From: Nostocoides jenkinsii Ben 74
GTDB taxonomy: Bacteria > Actinomycetota > Actinomycetes > Actinomycetales > Dermatophilaceae
DNA: 51,417 nucleotides
Assembly: GCF_001046875.1 (NCBI RefSeq)
Contig: NZ_HF571038.1
Location: 929,435 to 980,851 of the forward strand
Direction: 5' to 3'
Shown: positions 7,487-16,820 of the stretch, piece after piece
Numbering within the stretch: position 1 is the first letter of the stretch
Layout of the letters: the number at the start of each line of letters is the position of its first letter
Program-made: the position numbers and the translations under genes
Notes under the pieces: model-generated
The model's input: the letters and a program-made list of their open reading frames with translations, nothing else
What the model was told of the DNA's origin: nothing
Databases searched by the model: none

Positions 7487-9055
7487 GTGACCGTAGCCAG
7501 CCGCCTTCGCCTCGCCGACCCCCTTCCTGACGTGGACGGTCTCGCCGCGCAGGCGGTCGCGACGCCGGGCGGTGACGTCCGGGACGTGCTCAGCCCGATG
7601 ACCGGGGACGTCGTGGGTCGCCTGCCGGTCTCGACTGTCGCCGATGTGGATCGGGCGTATGCCGCGGCCCGCGCCGCCGCGCTCGACTGGGCCGATGTGC
7701 CGGTCGCCGAGAAAGCCGCGCTGCTGCGCCGGTTCCACGATCTCGTGCTGACCGACCGGTCCCCGCTGCTCGACCTCGTGCAGTTGGAGTCGGGCAAGAC
7801 CCGGTTGCAGGCGTTTGAGGAGGTCGCCGACTGCGCCATCGTCGCCCGGCACTATGCGGCAACCGCCGCCAAGACCTTGGCGCCGCGCCGCCGCCGGGGT
7901 GTCTATCCCCTTCTGTCGCAGACCATCGAGAAGCGGCTGCCCAAGGGCGTCGTCGGGATCGTGTCGCCGTGGAACTATCCGCTCAGTCTCTCGATCACTG
8001 ACGCCCTCGCGGCCCTGATCGCCGGCAATTGCGTTGTGCTGCGGCCCGATCCGCAAGGGTCGCTTACCGCGCTGGCCGGGGTGAGCCTGTTGCGAGCCGC
8101 GGGGTTGCCCGCCGGGGTGCTGCAGGTGGTGCTCGGCGACGGGCCCTCGATCGGGGCAGCAGTCCTCGACCGGGCCGACTATGTGTGCTTCACGGGTTCG
8201 ACGCCGGTCGGGCGGCGGGTCGCGGCGGCGGCGGGAGAGCGTCTGGTCGGCGCCTCGCTGGAACTCGGCGGCAAAAACGCCATCTATGTCGCCGACGATG
8301 CGGACCTCGACGCGGCGGTGCCGGGTGCCATCCGGGCGTGCTTCTCCTCGGCGGGGCAGTTGTGCATTTCGACCGAGCGTGTCCTGGTCCACGAGGCGGT
8401 GTATGACGAGTTCGTGCCGCGCTTCGTTTCCGCGGTGGCAGGGATGCGGCTCGGGACGGCGTTGGAGTTCGGCTACGACATGGGCTCGCTGGCTTCGCCG
8501 GAACAGCTGGGACGGGTTGAGCGGCACGTCGCCGACGCGAAGGAAAAGGGAGCCACGGTCCTTACCGGCGGTCGGCCACGGCCCGACATCGGGCCGTTCG
8601 TCTATGAGCCGACGGTGCTGGCCGGGGTGACCCCCGCGATGGCATGCCGCGATGAGGAGACGTTCGGTCCGGTGGTCGCGCTCTTTCCCGTCGCCGACGA
8701 TGAGGCGGCGATCGCGCTCGCGAACGACACGGCATACGGCCTGAATGCCTCGGTCTGGACCCTGGATGTCGCGCGGGGGCGGCGGATCGCGGCCCGAATC
8801 CGGACGGGGACGGTCAACATCAATGAGGCGTATGCCGCGGCCTGGGCCAGCGTCGCCGCGCCGATGGGTGGGATGAAGGCGAGCGGGATCGGACGTCGGC
8901 ACGGGGCCGAGGGGCTGCTGCGGTTCACCGAAAGCCAGAATGTCACCGCGCAGCGGGTCCTGCCCGTGGCCCCTGCGTGCGGGCTCGGGGACGAGACCTT
9001 CACGAAGGTCCTGACCGGCGCCCTGCGGGTGATGAAAGCGCTTCGGCTGCAATGA
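7487..9055 (+). CDS. gabD2: Succinate-semialdehyde dehydrogenase (NAD(P)+), GabD2-type
   Basis: A 522-residue aldehyde dehydrogenase family protein. PWN (161-163) binds the cofactor, E259 in LELGGKN is the general base and C293 in SAGQLCIST is the catalytic thiol; the C-terminal GGMKASGIGRRHG is the oligomerisation/cofactor segment. The best subfamily match I can name is actinobacterial succinic semialdehyde dehydrogenase, which turns succinate semialdehyde into succinate. It is followed by a GMC oxidoreductase with a 4-base ATGA overlap, so both are translated together. GTG 7487 is preceded by a -10 hexamer at six bases. Exact aldehyde substrate is inferred. Confidence 0.85.
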   Translation: MTVASRLRLADPLPDVDGLAAQAVATPGGDVRDVLSPMTGDVVGRLPVSTVADVDRAYAAARAAALDWADVPVAEKAALLRRFHDLVLTDRSPLLDLVQLESGKTRLQAFEEVADCAIVARHYAATAAKTLAPRRRRGVYPLLSQTIEKRLPKGVVGIVSPWNYPLSLSITDALAALIAGNCVVLRPDPQGSLTALAGVSLLRAAGLPAGVLQVVLGDGPSIGAAVLDRADYVCFTGSTPVGRRVAAAAGERLVGASLELGGKNAIYVADDADLDAAVPGAIRACFSSAGQLCISTERVLVHEAVYDEFVPRFVSAVAGMRLGTALEFGYDMGSLASPEQLGRVERHVADAKEKGATVLTGGRPRPDIGPFVYEPTVLAGVTPAMACRDEETFGPVVALFPVADDEAAIALANDTAYGLNASVWTLDVARGRRIAARIRTGTVNINEAYAAAWASVAAPMGGMKASGIGRRHGAEGLLRFTESQNVTAQRVLPVAPACGLGDETFTKVLTGALRVMKALRLQ

Positions 9056-10674
9056 CATCCAGTTATGACGTCATCGTTGTTGGGTCCGGCTTCGGCGGGT
9101 CGGTCGCGGCGTTGCGCGCCGCGGAGAAGGGCTATCGAGTTCTCGTGCTGGAGGCGGGGGCACGCTTCGAAGACGCGGACTTCGCCGAGACCAACTGGGA
9201 CGCGCGCCGCTATCTGTGGGCGCCAAAGCTGGGCTGCTTCGGCATCCAGCGCATCCACAAACTGCCCGACGTGCTGATCCTGGCCGGGGCGGGCGTCGGG
9301 GGTGGGTCGCTGAACTACGCCAACACCCTGTATGTGCCGCCGAAGGCATTCTTCCAGGACCGGCAGTGGGCGGCCATCGCGGATTGGGAGGCCGAGTTGG
9401 CGCCGCACTATGCCACTGCCTCGCGGATGCTCGGCGTGGTGACGAATCCCTGTCAGAGCCCGGTGGATGACGCGATGCGGGACGCCGCGCAGGCGATGGG
9501 GGTGGGGGAGACCTATCGCAAAACGCCGGTCGGTGTCTTCTTCGGGCCGCCCGGGGAGCGAGTGGCCGATCCCTATTTCGGTGGGGAGGGGCCGGCGCGC
9601 ACCGGGTGCACTGAGTGCGGCAACTGCATGGTGGGCTGCCGGGTCGGGGCCAAGAACACGCTGATGAAGAACTACTTGGCGCTGGCCGAGAAGTGCGGCG
9701 TGCGGATCGAGCCGCTGCGGACGGTGGTGGAGTTGCAGCCGCCGCGCCGGGTGAGTGGTCGCTGGCAGGTCGTCACGCAGCGGTCGGGAGCGTGGGTGCG
9801 GCGGGATCGCCAGGTCTTCACCGCCGACCAGGTGGTCTTGGCCGCTGGGACGTGGGGGACACAGCAGTTGCTCCACGCGATGCGCGATCGCGGCATACTC
9901 CCGGCGTTGTCGCCGAGGTTGGGGGAGTTGACGCGCACCAACTCCGAGGCGTTGTTGGGCGCCCAGGTGCCGAAGGTGCCGGCTGGTCAGGACCTCAGCC
10001 GGGGCGTGGCGATCACCTCCTCCTTCCATCCCGACCCCGAGACGCACATCGAGAATGTGCGCTATGGCGCCGGGTCGAACTCGATGGGGCTGCTGAAAAG
10101 CGTTCTCGTGCCGGGGGATTCGGGGCGCCCGCAGCTGGTCGAGTTCGTGCGCACGGTGGTTCGCGAGCCGAAGCAGTTGATGGCGCTGGACAACAGGAAG
10201 TGGTCGCAGCGCTCAATGATCGCGCTCGTGATGCAGACCCGCGACAACTCGCTGACGGTGTCGGGGCGGCGGCGGCGGCTGGGCGGGCATACGCTCACAA
10301 GCCGGCAGGGGCACGGCGAGCCGAACCCGGCCTGGATCCCGGCCGGGCATGCCGGAGCCCGGGCGATCGCGGAGGCGATGGGCCGGCGGTTGGGGGCGCG
10401 CGGCATACCGGGAGGAAACTGGGCGGAGATCCTCGGCTTCCCGATGACCGCACACTTTCTGGGCGGCGCGGTGATCGGGGACTCGCCGGCGACCGGCGTG
10501 GTCGACAAGTACCACCGCGTCTGGGGCTACCCCACCCTGCACATCACCGACGGCTCCACGATCTCGGCGAACCTCGGCGTCAACCCGTCCTTGACGATCA
10601 CCGCCCAGGCCGAGCGCGCCCTCGCCTTCTGGCCCCGGGCGGGCACCCCCGACCCCCGCCCGCCGCAGGGCTGA
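9052..10674 (+). CDS. GMC family FAD-dependent oxidoreductase (ChoD-like)
   Basis: A 540-residue flavoprotein. The N-terminal VIVVGSGFGGSVAALRAAEKG with LEAG binds FAD; the C-terminal GMC half ends with HITDGSTISANLGVNPSLTI, the conserved active-site stretch with His/Asn. A Cys-rich segment, TECGNCMVGCRVGAKNT, near residues 190-205, occurs in the mycobacterial ChoD subgroup. Members oxidise alcohols or sterols, and the M. tuberculosis relative choD is next to guaB3, as here. A sterol substrate cannot be concluded. The ATG overlaps the dehydrogenase stop by four bases: the pair could oxidise an alcohol to an aldehyde to an acid. Convergent with the ABC exporter. Confidence 0.85.
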   Translation: MTSSYDVIVVGSGFGGSVAALRAAEKGYRVLVLEAGARFEDADFAETNWDARRYLWAPKLGCFGIQRIHKLPDVLILAGAGVGGGSLNYANTLYVPPKAFFQDRQWAAIADWEAELAPHYATASRMLGVVTNPCQSPVDDAMRDAAQAMGVGETYRKTPVGVFFGPPGERVADPYFGGEGPARTGCTECGNCMVGCRVGAKNTLMKNYLALAEKCGVRIEPLRTVVELQPPRRVSGRWQVVTQRSGAWVRRDRQVFTADQVVLAAGTWGTQQLLHAMRDRGILPALSPRLGELTRTNSEALLGAQVPKVPAGQDLSRGVAITSSFHPDPETHIENVRYGAGSNSMGLLKSVLVPGDSGRPQLVEFVRTVVREPKQLMALDNRKWSQRSMIALVMQTRDNSLTVSGRRRRLGGHTLTSRQGHGEPNPAWIPAGHAGARAIAEAMGRRLGARGIPGGNWAEILGFPMTAHFLGGAVIGDSPATGVVDKYHRVWGYPTLHITDGSTISANLGVNPSLTITAQAERALAFWPRAGTPDPRPPQG

Positions 10675-10687
10675 GCTGCCCCACATT

Positions 10688-10722
10688 CCGAACTTGAACA
10701 CGCGGGCACGTTCGAACTTGGT
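10688..10722. repeat. Degenerate copies of the left-edge repeat between convergent genes
   Basis: AACTTGAACACGC at 10691-10703 differs by one base from the unit of the palindrome at 1-72, and a partial copy follows (CGAACTTGG around 10714-10721) next to the palindrome GTTCGAAC. It lies between the stop codons of the GMC gene and the ABC gene. Confidence 0.55.
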
Positions 10723-10733
10723 GCCGCGGATGG

Positions 10734-12587
10734 CTACTCGGCGCGCCAGGAATGCCAGAGGGCGGCATACGGGCCGTCGGCGGCCAGGAGTTCGTCGTGC
10801 GAGCCGAGCTCGCTGATCCGCCCGTCCTCGACCACCGCGACCCGGTCGGCGTCATGGGCCGTATGGAGTCGGTGCGCGATCGCGACGACCGTCCGGCCTT
10901 CCACGACGCGCGCCAGCGAGCGCTCCAAGTGCCGGGCCGCGCGGGGGTCGAGCAGCGACGTCGCCTCGTCGAGCACCAACGTATGGGGATCGGCCAGGAC
11001 CAGCCGGGCCAGCGCCAGTTGCTGACTTTGCGGGTGCGTCAATTCGTGGCCACCCGAGCCGACCTCGGTCGCCAGTCCGTCCGGCAGGCCGTTCGCCCAC
11101 TCCCACGCGTCGACCGATTCCAACGCCGAGCGCAATGCCGCGTCGTCGGCGTCAGGCCGCGCGAGCAACAAGTTGTCGCGCAGTGTCCCGACAAACACGT
11201 GATGCTCCTGGGTGACCAGTGCTACCTCGCCACGCAGCGTGTCCATTGTCAACTCCATCAGCGGCACCCCACCGACGGTCACCGCCCCCGACGTCGGCGC
11301 ATCGATCCCCGCCAACAGCCGCCCCAGCGTCGACTTGCCCGCCCCGGACGGGCCGACGATCGCCAGGCGTTCGCCAGGTTTCAGGTCAAGCGAAACCCCA
11401 TGCAGCACCGGGTTATCCGCGCGATAGGCAAAGGTCACGTCGCGGGCAACCAGCCGATCACCGACCGGAGCCGCGCCGGTGGGCTGCCGATCGTCCGGCA
11501 CTTCCTCAACCCCGATGATGCGCGCCAGCGACGTCGCCGCCACCTGGATCTCATCCAGCCAGCTCATCAGTTCATCGAGCGGGTCGATCAGCTGTCGCAG
11601 ATACAGGATCACCGTCGTCGCGCCGCCCACACTCAGCGACCCGTCGTGCACCAGCCAGCCACACCACAGCAGCGCGGCGGCGACCTGCACCACATACGAG
11701 AACTCCGTTGGCGCGAACCACCACATCCGCAGCCAGCGGGTGTAGCACTCGGCCCGATAGGACTCGCGCACTGACCCCAGGAGCCGCTCGTGCCGGGCGC
11801 CGCCCAGTGCGAGCGCATCGATGGTGCGCGCCGCCTCCGCGTTCTCGGCGATGACGCCATTGAGCTGCGCCCACATCGCGCGCTCCCAGAGATAGCCATT
11901 GCGCGCTTGGCGCAGGTACCACGTCGTCGCGGGCAGCGCGAACGGCACCATCGCCAGCACCGCGAGCGTCCCCAGCGGGGACACCAGCACCGACGCGCCG
12001 AGGGTGATCACGACTGTCACGAGGGCGACAAAAATCGCGGGCAGGCCGAAGCGCGCGGCCCAGGACAGGGCTTCGATGTCGTTGGTCGTGCGGGCGACGA
12101 GATCGCCGGTGCCCGCGCGTTCGAGCACCGGCAGCGGCAACCGCGAGGCGCGGTCGATGAAACGCTCGCGCAGATCCGCGAAAACACTCTCGCCGAAGAT
12201 GAACGCCGCCCGCCGCGCCAGCCACATCAGCACCGTTTGCGCGATCACCGCAGCAAGGAGGATCAGCACGAAACGATCCACCTCGCCGGCCGTCGCGCCT
12301 CCCATGAGGTCGTCGATGAGCCGCCCGATGAGGTAGGGGAGCGCGAGCCCCGCCATCGCGGCGAGCGCGTGCAGCCCGATGACCGAGCTCAACTCACCCC
12401 GATGGTGGCGCAAGACCATCCGGGCGTGCGAGAGCACCTGCCTCGGCTCGGCCACGGGAAGCGACCGCTGGAAGGGATCCGTCTGCGCCGCAGTGGGTTT
12501 CGTATGCCGCGGCCGCACTCGCCGCGTCCCGCTCGCCGGGTCGGGCGTCCCGCCGGGCGTCGCCGGCTGTTGGGCGGTCGTGGTCAC
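10734..12587 (-). CDS. ABC transporter ATP-binding/permease subunit (intact Walker A, degenerate signature)
   Basis: A 617-residue type IV ABC half-exporter: a basic/Pro-rich N-terminus (1-45), a six-helix membrane domain (about 65-350) and a nucleotide-binding domain. Walker A GPSGAGKST (412-420), Q-loop (VTQ 458-460), Walker B LVLDE (537-541) and an H-loop (IAHRL) are intact, but the signature motif is LTHPQ (516-520) instead of LSGGQ. Its ATG overlaps the preceding subunit by four bases (12584-12587), so the two are a heterodimer. Only the ATP site formed by this Walker A and the partner's FSGGQ should hydrolyse. Substrate unknown; it is probably drug, lipid or peptide export. Confidence 0.9.
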   Translation of the reverse strand: MTTTAQQPATPGGTPDPASGTRRVRPRHTKPTAAQTDPFQRSLPVAEPRQVLSHARMVLRHHRGELSSVIGLHALAAMAGLALPYLIGRLIDDLMGGATAGEVDRFVLILLAAVIAQTVLMWLARRAAFIFGESVFADLRERFIDRASRLPLPVLERAGTGDLVARTTNDIEALSWAARFGLPAIFVALVTVVITLGASVLVSPLGTLAVLAMVPFALPATTWYLRQARNGYLWERAMWAQLNGVIAENAEAARTIDALALGGARHERLLGSVRESYRAECYTRWLRMWWFAPTEFSYVVQVAAALLWCGWLVHDGSLSVGGATTVILYLRQLIDPLDELMSWLDEIQVAATSLARIIGVEEVPDDRQPTGAAPVGDRLVARDVTFAYRADNPVLHGVSLDLKPGERLAIVGPSGAGKSTLGRLLAGIDAPTSGAVTVGGVPLMELTMDTLRGEVALVTQEHHVFVGTLRDNLLLARPDADDAALRSALESVDAWEWANGLPDGLATEVGSGGHELTHPQSQQLALARLVLADPHTLVLDEATSLLDPRAARHLERSLARVVEGRTVVAIAHRLHTAHDADRVAVVEDGRISELGSHDELLAADGPYAALWHSWRAE

Positions 12588-14290
12588 TCGTCGTCACCTC
12601 CGCGCAACACGATCGATCGGTATGCCGCGTGCTCGCGCACGAGGTCGGCGTGCCGGCCCTCGGCAACCGCCACCCCGTCGACGAGCAGCACGACGTGGTC
12701 GGTATGGGTGAGCAAAAGCGGGCTGACGGTGGCCACGACGGTGGTCCGCCCACGACGCTCCTGCGCCAGGGACGCGCCGATGCGCGCCTCGGTGTGCGCG
12801 TCCACGGCGCTGGTCGGCTCGATCAACACAAGGACCGGCGGATCGATGGCCAAGGCACGCGCCAAACCGAGGCGCTGCCGTTGGCCACCGGAGAAGCCGC
12901 GGCCTTTCTCCTCGACGATGCCGTCGAGCCCGGCCGCCTGGGCCAGCAGCACGTCCCGTGCCCACGCCGCGTCAACAGCCTCGACTAGGTGCGCGTCCGG
13001 GACGGTCCGCCCGGCAGACAACTGCTCCCGCACGGTGCCATGGAAGAGCCGACTGTCCGGGTCGTTGACGAGCACATGCGCGCGGACGTGGTCAATCGGC
13101 ATGTCCGCCAATGGGATTCCACCCAACGTAACCGCCGACTCCACCCCAACGCGACCGAGGCGGGCGGCGAGCGCGGCGGACTCCTCCGGGCGGGTGGAGA
13201 CGATCCCGGTGAGGCGACCACTCGGCATACGGGCACCGCTCTCGGGGTCCACCACGTCTCCATCGACCGGCACCGGAGCCCCCGCCGGCCGCGCCGGATG
13301 ATCGCTCTCGATCCGCAGCAGCCCCTGGACCTTCCCCGCCGCAACGCGAAAGCGGATGAACTTGTCCACCATCTCGGTCACCGTGCGCAACGGGAAACTC
13401 ATGAACGTCGCATAGCCGTAGAACGCGACCAACTCACCCGGCGTCAGCTCTCCGGCGATCACCGAGCGCGCCCCGATCCACACCACCAAGACGACGAATA
13501 GCCCCGGCAGCAGGGTCTGACTGGCATCGAGCGCAGCCTGATACCCGGCCACGCGCACTCCGGCGCGGCGCACGCGCTGGCTCTGCGCGGCATACCGCCC
13601 GACGAACTCGCGCTCGCCGCCGATCCCACGCAGGATCCGCAGACCCGCGACGGTATCCGTGCCGAGGGTGGTCAGGCGACCGGCTTCCTCGCGTTGCGCC
13701 GCCTGGCGGGCTTGGAGGGGTTTGATGATGAGCGAGAGCAGGGCGAGCAGGACCGGTGAGCCGATGAGGACCACCAGCCCGGTCACCACCGACTGACGCA
13801 GCAGCAGGACGGCGACCACGACATACGAGACGATGGCGCCGGAGAAGCGCGCGGTCACGTCGTAGACGCCGCCGATCTTCTCCATGTCGTTGGAGGCGAT
13901 GCTGACGACATCGCCGGTCGGCAACTGCCGGCCGATCTCCTGTCCGCGTGTGGTGATCGCTTCGTCGGCGACCACGATCGTGCGGAAGGCGCCCGAGAGC
14001 CAGTTCTCGACCGCGAACCAGTGCCGCGCCGCCCCGCCGCCACCCACGAGCACCGAGAGTCCGGTCAGGATGAGAGCCCACCGGAGCAGGGCCCCCGGGT
14101 CGTCGTGGACCACACCCGCGTCAAGACCGCGCCCAATCGCCCACGGCACCAACGCAATCGCCGTCATCCAGATGACGCCGAACACCAGCCCGCCCACGAG
14201 GGTGCGCCACTGCAGCCGCGCGCCCCACGTCAGGAAAGCTCCTGGTGTGGTGGTCGGCGCGGCAGGCGGGGCGAGGATGCTCGATCTCAT
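12584..14290 (-). CDS. ABC transporter ATP-binding/permease subunit (degenerate Walker A and B)
   Basis: A 568-residue half-exporter with an N-terminal membrane domain (about 25-315) and a damaged nucleotide-binding domain. Where Walker A should be (about 363-372) the sequence reads IVSTRPEESAAL without the Gly-Lys-Ser/Thr loop; Walker B is VLVLIE (486-491), with Ile for Asp; the Q-loop and H-loop residues are also lost (VLVND, TVSP). The signature FSGGQRQR (466-472) is perfect. It must therefore pair with the next gene, with which it overlaps by four bases. The start at 14290 is chosen because the membrane domain begins soon after it; a TAGCCT lies 11 bases upstream. Confidence 0.9.
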   Translation of the reverse strand: MRSSILAPPAAPTTTPGAFLTWGARLQWRTLVGGLVFGVIWMTAIALVPWAIGRGLDAGVVHDDPGALLRWALILTGLSVLVGGGGAARHWFAVENWLSGAFRTIVVADEAITTRGQEIGRQLPTGDVVSIASNDMEKIGGVYDVTARFSGAIVSYVVVAVLLLRQSVVTGLVVLIGSPVLLALLSLIIKPLQARQAAQREEAGRLTTLGTDTVAGLRILRGIGGEREFVGRYAAQSQRVRRAGVRVAGYQAALDASQTLLPGLFVVLVVWIGARSVIAGELTPGELVAFYGYATFMSFPLRTVTEMVDKFIRFRVAAGKVQGLLRIESDHPARPAGAPVPVDGDVVDPESGARMPSGRLTGIVSTRPEESAALAARLGRVGVESAVTLGGIPLADMPIDHVRAHVLVNDPDSRLFHGTVREQLSAGRTVPDAHLVEAVDAAWARDVLLAQAAGLDGIVEEKGRGFSGGQRQRLGLARALAIDPPVLVLIEPTSAVDAHTEARIGASLAQERRGRTTVVATVSPLLLTHTDHVVLLVDGVAVAEGRHADLVREHAAYRSIVLRGGDDE

Positions 14291-14417
14291 GGCGACCAAC
14301 CAGGCTACGTGCCGGATGGTCGGCCCGACACCCATTTTCCGGACGTATGCCGCGCCCCGCCTTCTCGCAGCTCACCTCGCCCGGGCGCGCCTCACCCCGT
14401 CACCCGGGGGCGCCGCA

Positions 14418-14423
14418 TACATT
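14418..14423 (+). promoter_or_regulatory. -10 hexamer TACATT of the leaderless propeller gene
   Basis: TACATT is followed by seven bases and GTG 14431. It overlaps a GCATAC word. No ribosome-binding site precedes the GTG. Confidence 0.55.
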
Positions 14424-14430
14424 GGCCCGC

Positions 14431-15987
14431 GTGACGATGCCGTTGCCGCAGCAGGTGGAGGGGGAGGACGAGCCTCGCCCGATGCGGGTGCGTCCCGCAT
14501 CCGGGCGGCCCACGCCGTCCGCGAGGGCCGGCGGTCAGGTGCGCCACCAGACCTTGCCGCCGCCGTCGGTGCACCGCGCGTCGCCGATCGGCGCCCCGGC
14601 GCCTGCCCGGCCCAAGCCGGGGGGTCGCGGGCCGGGGGGACCGAGTGGCACCGGACCTCGGGTGCCGCGCCAGCGCCCGCCCAAGCCCAACTACACCGCG
14701 CGCCGCCTGATCGCCGTCGCCATCTTGGTCGCCTTGCTCTCGGTGACCTGGTTCACGGTCAAGGCCGTGGCCGGATTCATCGGCGGGCTCTTCGACGGGG
14801 GCACCACGACGTCGGCCTCGCGGGTCCCCGCCACCGCCAACGCCACCGGCGAGTCGGCCACCTGGAGCCCCGGCACGACTGGGGCCTCGCTGCCGCCGCA
14901 GGCGATTGTGCCCGAGGTGCCCGCACCCACTCCGACTCCCGCGGAGAAGCAAGGCGCCGCCGGCGCCTCGGATGTCACCACGATGGTGCGCACGATGCGC
15001 CTCGCCGCGGCCAATATGTCGCCGAAGTCCGTCGTCGCTGGCCCCGCCGGCCTGCTCTTCGCGCAGAACATGATGTATCACCACTCCATCAGCGTCTTCC
15101 GCGCCGACGGAGCCCTGCTCAAGACCATCCCGGACTCGGTCGACCTCAGCAAGTTCGGCATCGCCGGCCACGCGGGCGTCTCCCAGGGCGCTCCGGTCGA
15201 GATGGCGTTCACCCCGGACGGCAAGTACGCCTGGGTCTCGAACTACTCGATGTATGGCGCGGGCTTCGGCCCCGAGGGCCTCGACCGGTGCACCGCGGGC
15301 GACGGGACGTCCACGTCATACGTCTATCGGGTCGACACGGCCACGCTCGCGATCGACAAGGTCGTCCCCGTCGGCGCGGTCCCGAAGTATGTCGCGGTCA
15401 CCCCCGACGGCAATGACGTCCTGGTCAGCAACTGGTGCTCGTGGAGCCTGTCGGTGATCGATGCCAAGACGGCGACCCCGAAGGCCAGCATCGACCTCGG
15501 GGGCAAGTACCCCCGCGGCATCGTCGTCTCGCCCGACTCCAAGACGGCGTATGTCGCGCTGATGGGCTCCGGGCGGGTCGTGTCTGTTGACATCGCCAAC
15601 AAGACGGTCGCCCCGTTCAGCCAGCCCGGTAGCGGACCGCGTCACCTGGTCAACAGCCCCGACGGCGCCTTCATCTTTGTGACGCTCAACAACGACGGCA
15701 CCGTCGCCAAGGTCGACCGGGCCACCGGCAATGTCGTCGCGACCGTCCGCACCGCCAGTGAGCCACGCTCGATGACGATCTCCTCGGACGGCAAGGCGAT
15801 CTATGTCGTCAACTACGGCTCGGCCTCGATGAGCAAGATCCGTACCTCCGATATGTCCGTCCTGCAGACCGTCGCCACCGACGCCTCGCCCATCGGCATC
15901 ACCTATGAGCCGACCAGGAAGCAGGTCTGGGTCGCCTGTTATGGCGGCAGCGTGATCGTCTTCGATGACGCCAAACTCAAGGGCTGA
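14431..15987 (+). CDS. Membrane-anchored YVTN/NHL-type beta-propeller protein
   Basis: A 518-residue protein: a Pro/Arg-rich cytoplasmic N-terminus (1-90), one membrane helix (about 93-112), a Thr/Ala/Pro-rich linker (to about 185), then an extracellular seven-bladed-type propeller. Blades show the YVTN repeat pattern: VAVTPDGNDVLVSNW, IVVSPDSKTAYVAL, LVNSPDGAFIFVTL, MTISSDGKAIYVVNY. This fold is used for protein or ligand contact and sometimes as a lactonase; no catalytic residues can be named. The orientation (signal anchor, propeller outside) is inferred from charge. It is a single gene, divergent from the ABC exporter and followed after 44 bases by SURF1. Confidence 0.85.
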   Translation: MTMPLPQQVEGEDEPRPMRVRPASGRPTPSARAGGQVRHQTLPPPSVHRASPIGAPAPARPKPGGRGPGGPSGTGPRVPRQRPPKPNYTARRLIAVAILVALLSVTWFTVKAVAGFIGGLFDGGTTTSASRVPATANATGESATWSPGTTGASLPPQAIVPEVPAPTPTPAEKQGAAGASDVTTMVRTMRLAAANMSPKSVVAGPAGLLFAQNMMYHHSISVFRADGALLKTIPDSVDLSKFGIAGHAGVSQGAPVEMAFTPDGKYAWVSNYSMYGAGFGPEGLDRCTAGDGTSTSYVYRVDTATLAIDKVVPVGAVPKYVAVTPDGNDVLVSNWCSWSLSVIDAKTATPKASIDLGGKYPRGIVVSPDSKTAYVALMGSGRVVSVDIANKTVAPFSQPGSGPRHLVNSPDGAFIFVTLNNDGTVAKVDRATGNVVATVRTASEPRSMTISSDGKAIYVVNYGSASMSKIRTSDMSVLQTVATDASPIGITYEPTRKQVWVACYGGSVIVFDDAKLKG

Positions 15988-16019
15988 CGGCACCCAAAGG
16001 GGCTGTCAGTCCCGCCTCT

Positions 16020-16025
16020 TAGGCT
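16020..16025 (+). promoter_or_regulatory. -10 hexamer TAGGCT of the leaderless SURF1 gene
   Basis: TAGGCT is followed by six bases and GTG 16032; the intervening GAGGGG is too close to the start to act as a usual ribosome-binding site. Confidence 0.6.
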
Positions 16026-16031
16026 GAGGGG

Positions 16032-16820
16032 GTGATCAGGACCGCCCTCAAACCCCGCTGGTTGGGGCTGCTGGGCGTCGTGATCCTGATTATCGTGGCC
16101 TTCATTCAACTTGGGCGGTGGCAGCTCGGCGTCGCGCACGACAAGGCGCGCGTCGAGGCGGTCAAGGAGGCCGGGGCGAAGCCGGTTGTCGACGTGACCA
16201 CCTTGCTGCGCCCGCACGCGGAGTTCCCGGCCGCGGCGGGGGGTCGGCTGGTCACCGCCACCGGGACGTATGCCGCGGGCCAGGTCCTGGTCCAGGATCG
16301 CCTTCTCCACGGCCGGACCGGCTATTGGGTCATCACCCCGTTCACCCTCACCTCCAACGGGGCGACGTTGCCGCTGCTGCGCGGGTGGACTCCGCGAGCG
16401 CACGCACCCCCGATTCCGCCGGGAGAGTTGACGATTCGCGCCTCGCTGGCACCGAGTGAGTCCCCGAGCCGCACGGGCTTGCCCGACGGCGTGCTGAGTT
16501 CTGTCGACCTCGCGCGGCTGGTCAACTCCTGGCCCGGTGACCTCTACAACGGGTTCGGCTTCGTTCAGGACGAGCAACCCACCCCACCGGCCGAGACGAC
16601 GCAAGCACTCACCCAGGTGCCGCCTCCGATGCCGAGCACGGGCGTCAACGGGCGCAACGCGGCATACGCCGTGCAGTGGTGGGTGTTCGCCGCCTTCGCG
16701 CTGTTCCTCTGGGTCAAGATGGTTCACCAGGCTCATCGCGAGGAAATCGAGCGGGATAGTCTCGCAGCGGCCGCCGATGCATCGGCCGAATCGACCATGA
16801 AAGAAGTCCCGCACCCGTGA
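16032..16820 (+). CDS. SURF1 family cytochrome oxidase biogenesis protein
   Basis: A 262-residue protein with the SURF1 layout: an N-terminal membrane helix (about 10-28) directly followed by the conserved LGRWQLGVAHDK, a periplasmic/extracellular domain (about 40-210) with LVQDRLLHGRTGYWVITPF and LLRGWTPR, and a second C-terminal helix (about 214-232, YAVQWWVFAAFALFLW). SURF1 helps insert heme a into cytochrome c oxidase. It is translationally coupled to the DUF3817 gene by a 4-base GTGA overlap, an arrangement I know upstream of guaA in actinobacteria. Confidence 0.92.
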   Translation: MIRTALKPRWLGLLGVVILIIVAFIQLGRWQLGVAHDKARVEAVKEAGAKPVVDVTTLLRPHAEFPAAAGGRLVTATGTYAAGQVLVQDRLLHGRTGYWVITPFTLTSNGATLPLLRGWTPRAHAPPIPPGELTIRASLAPSESPSRTGLPDGVLSSVDLARLVNSWPGDLYNGFGFVQDEQPTPPAETTQALTQVPPPMPSTGVNGRNAAYAVQWWVFAAFALFLWVKMVHQAHREEIERDSLAAAADASAESTMKEVPHP

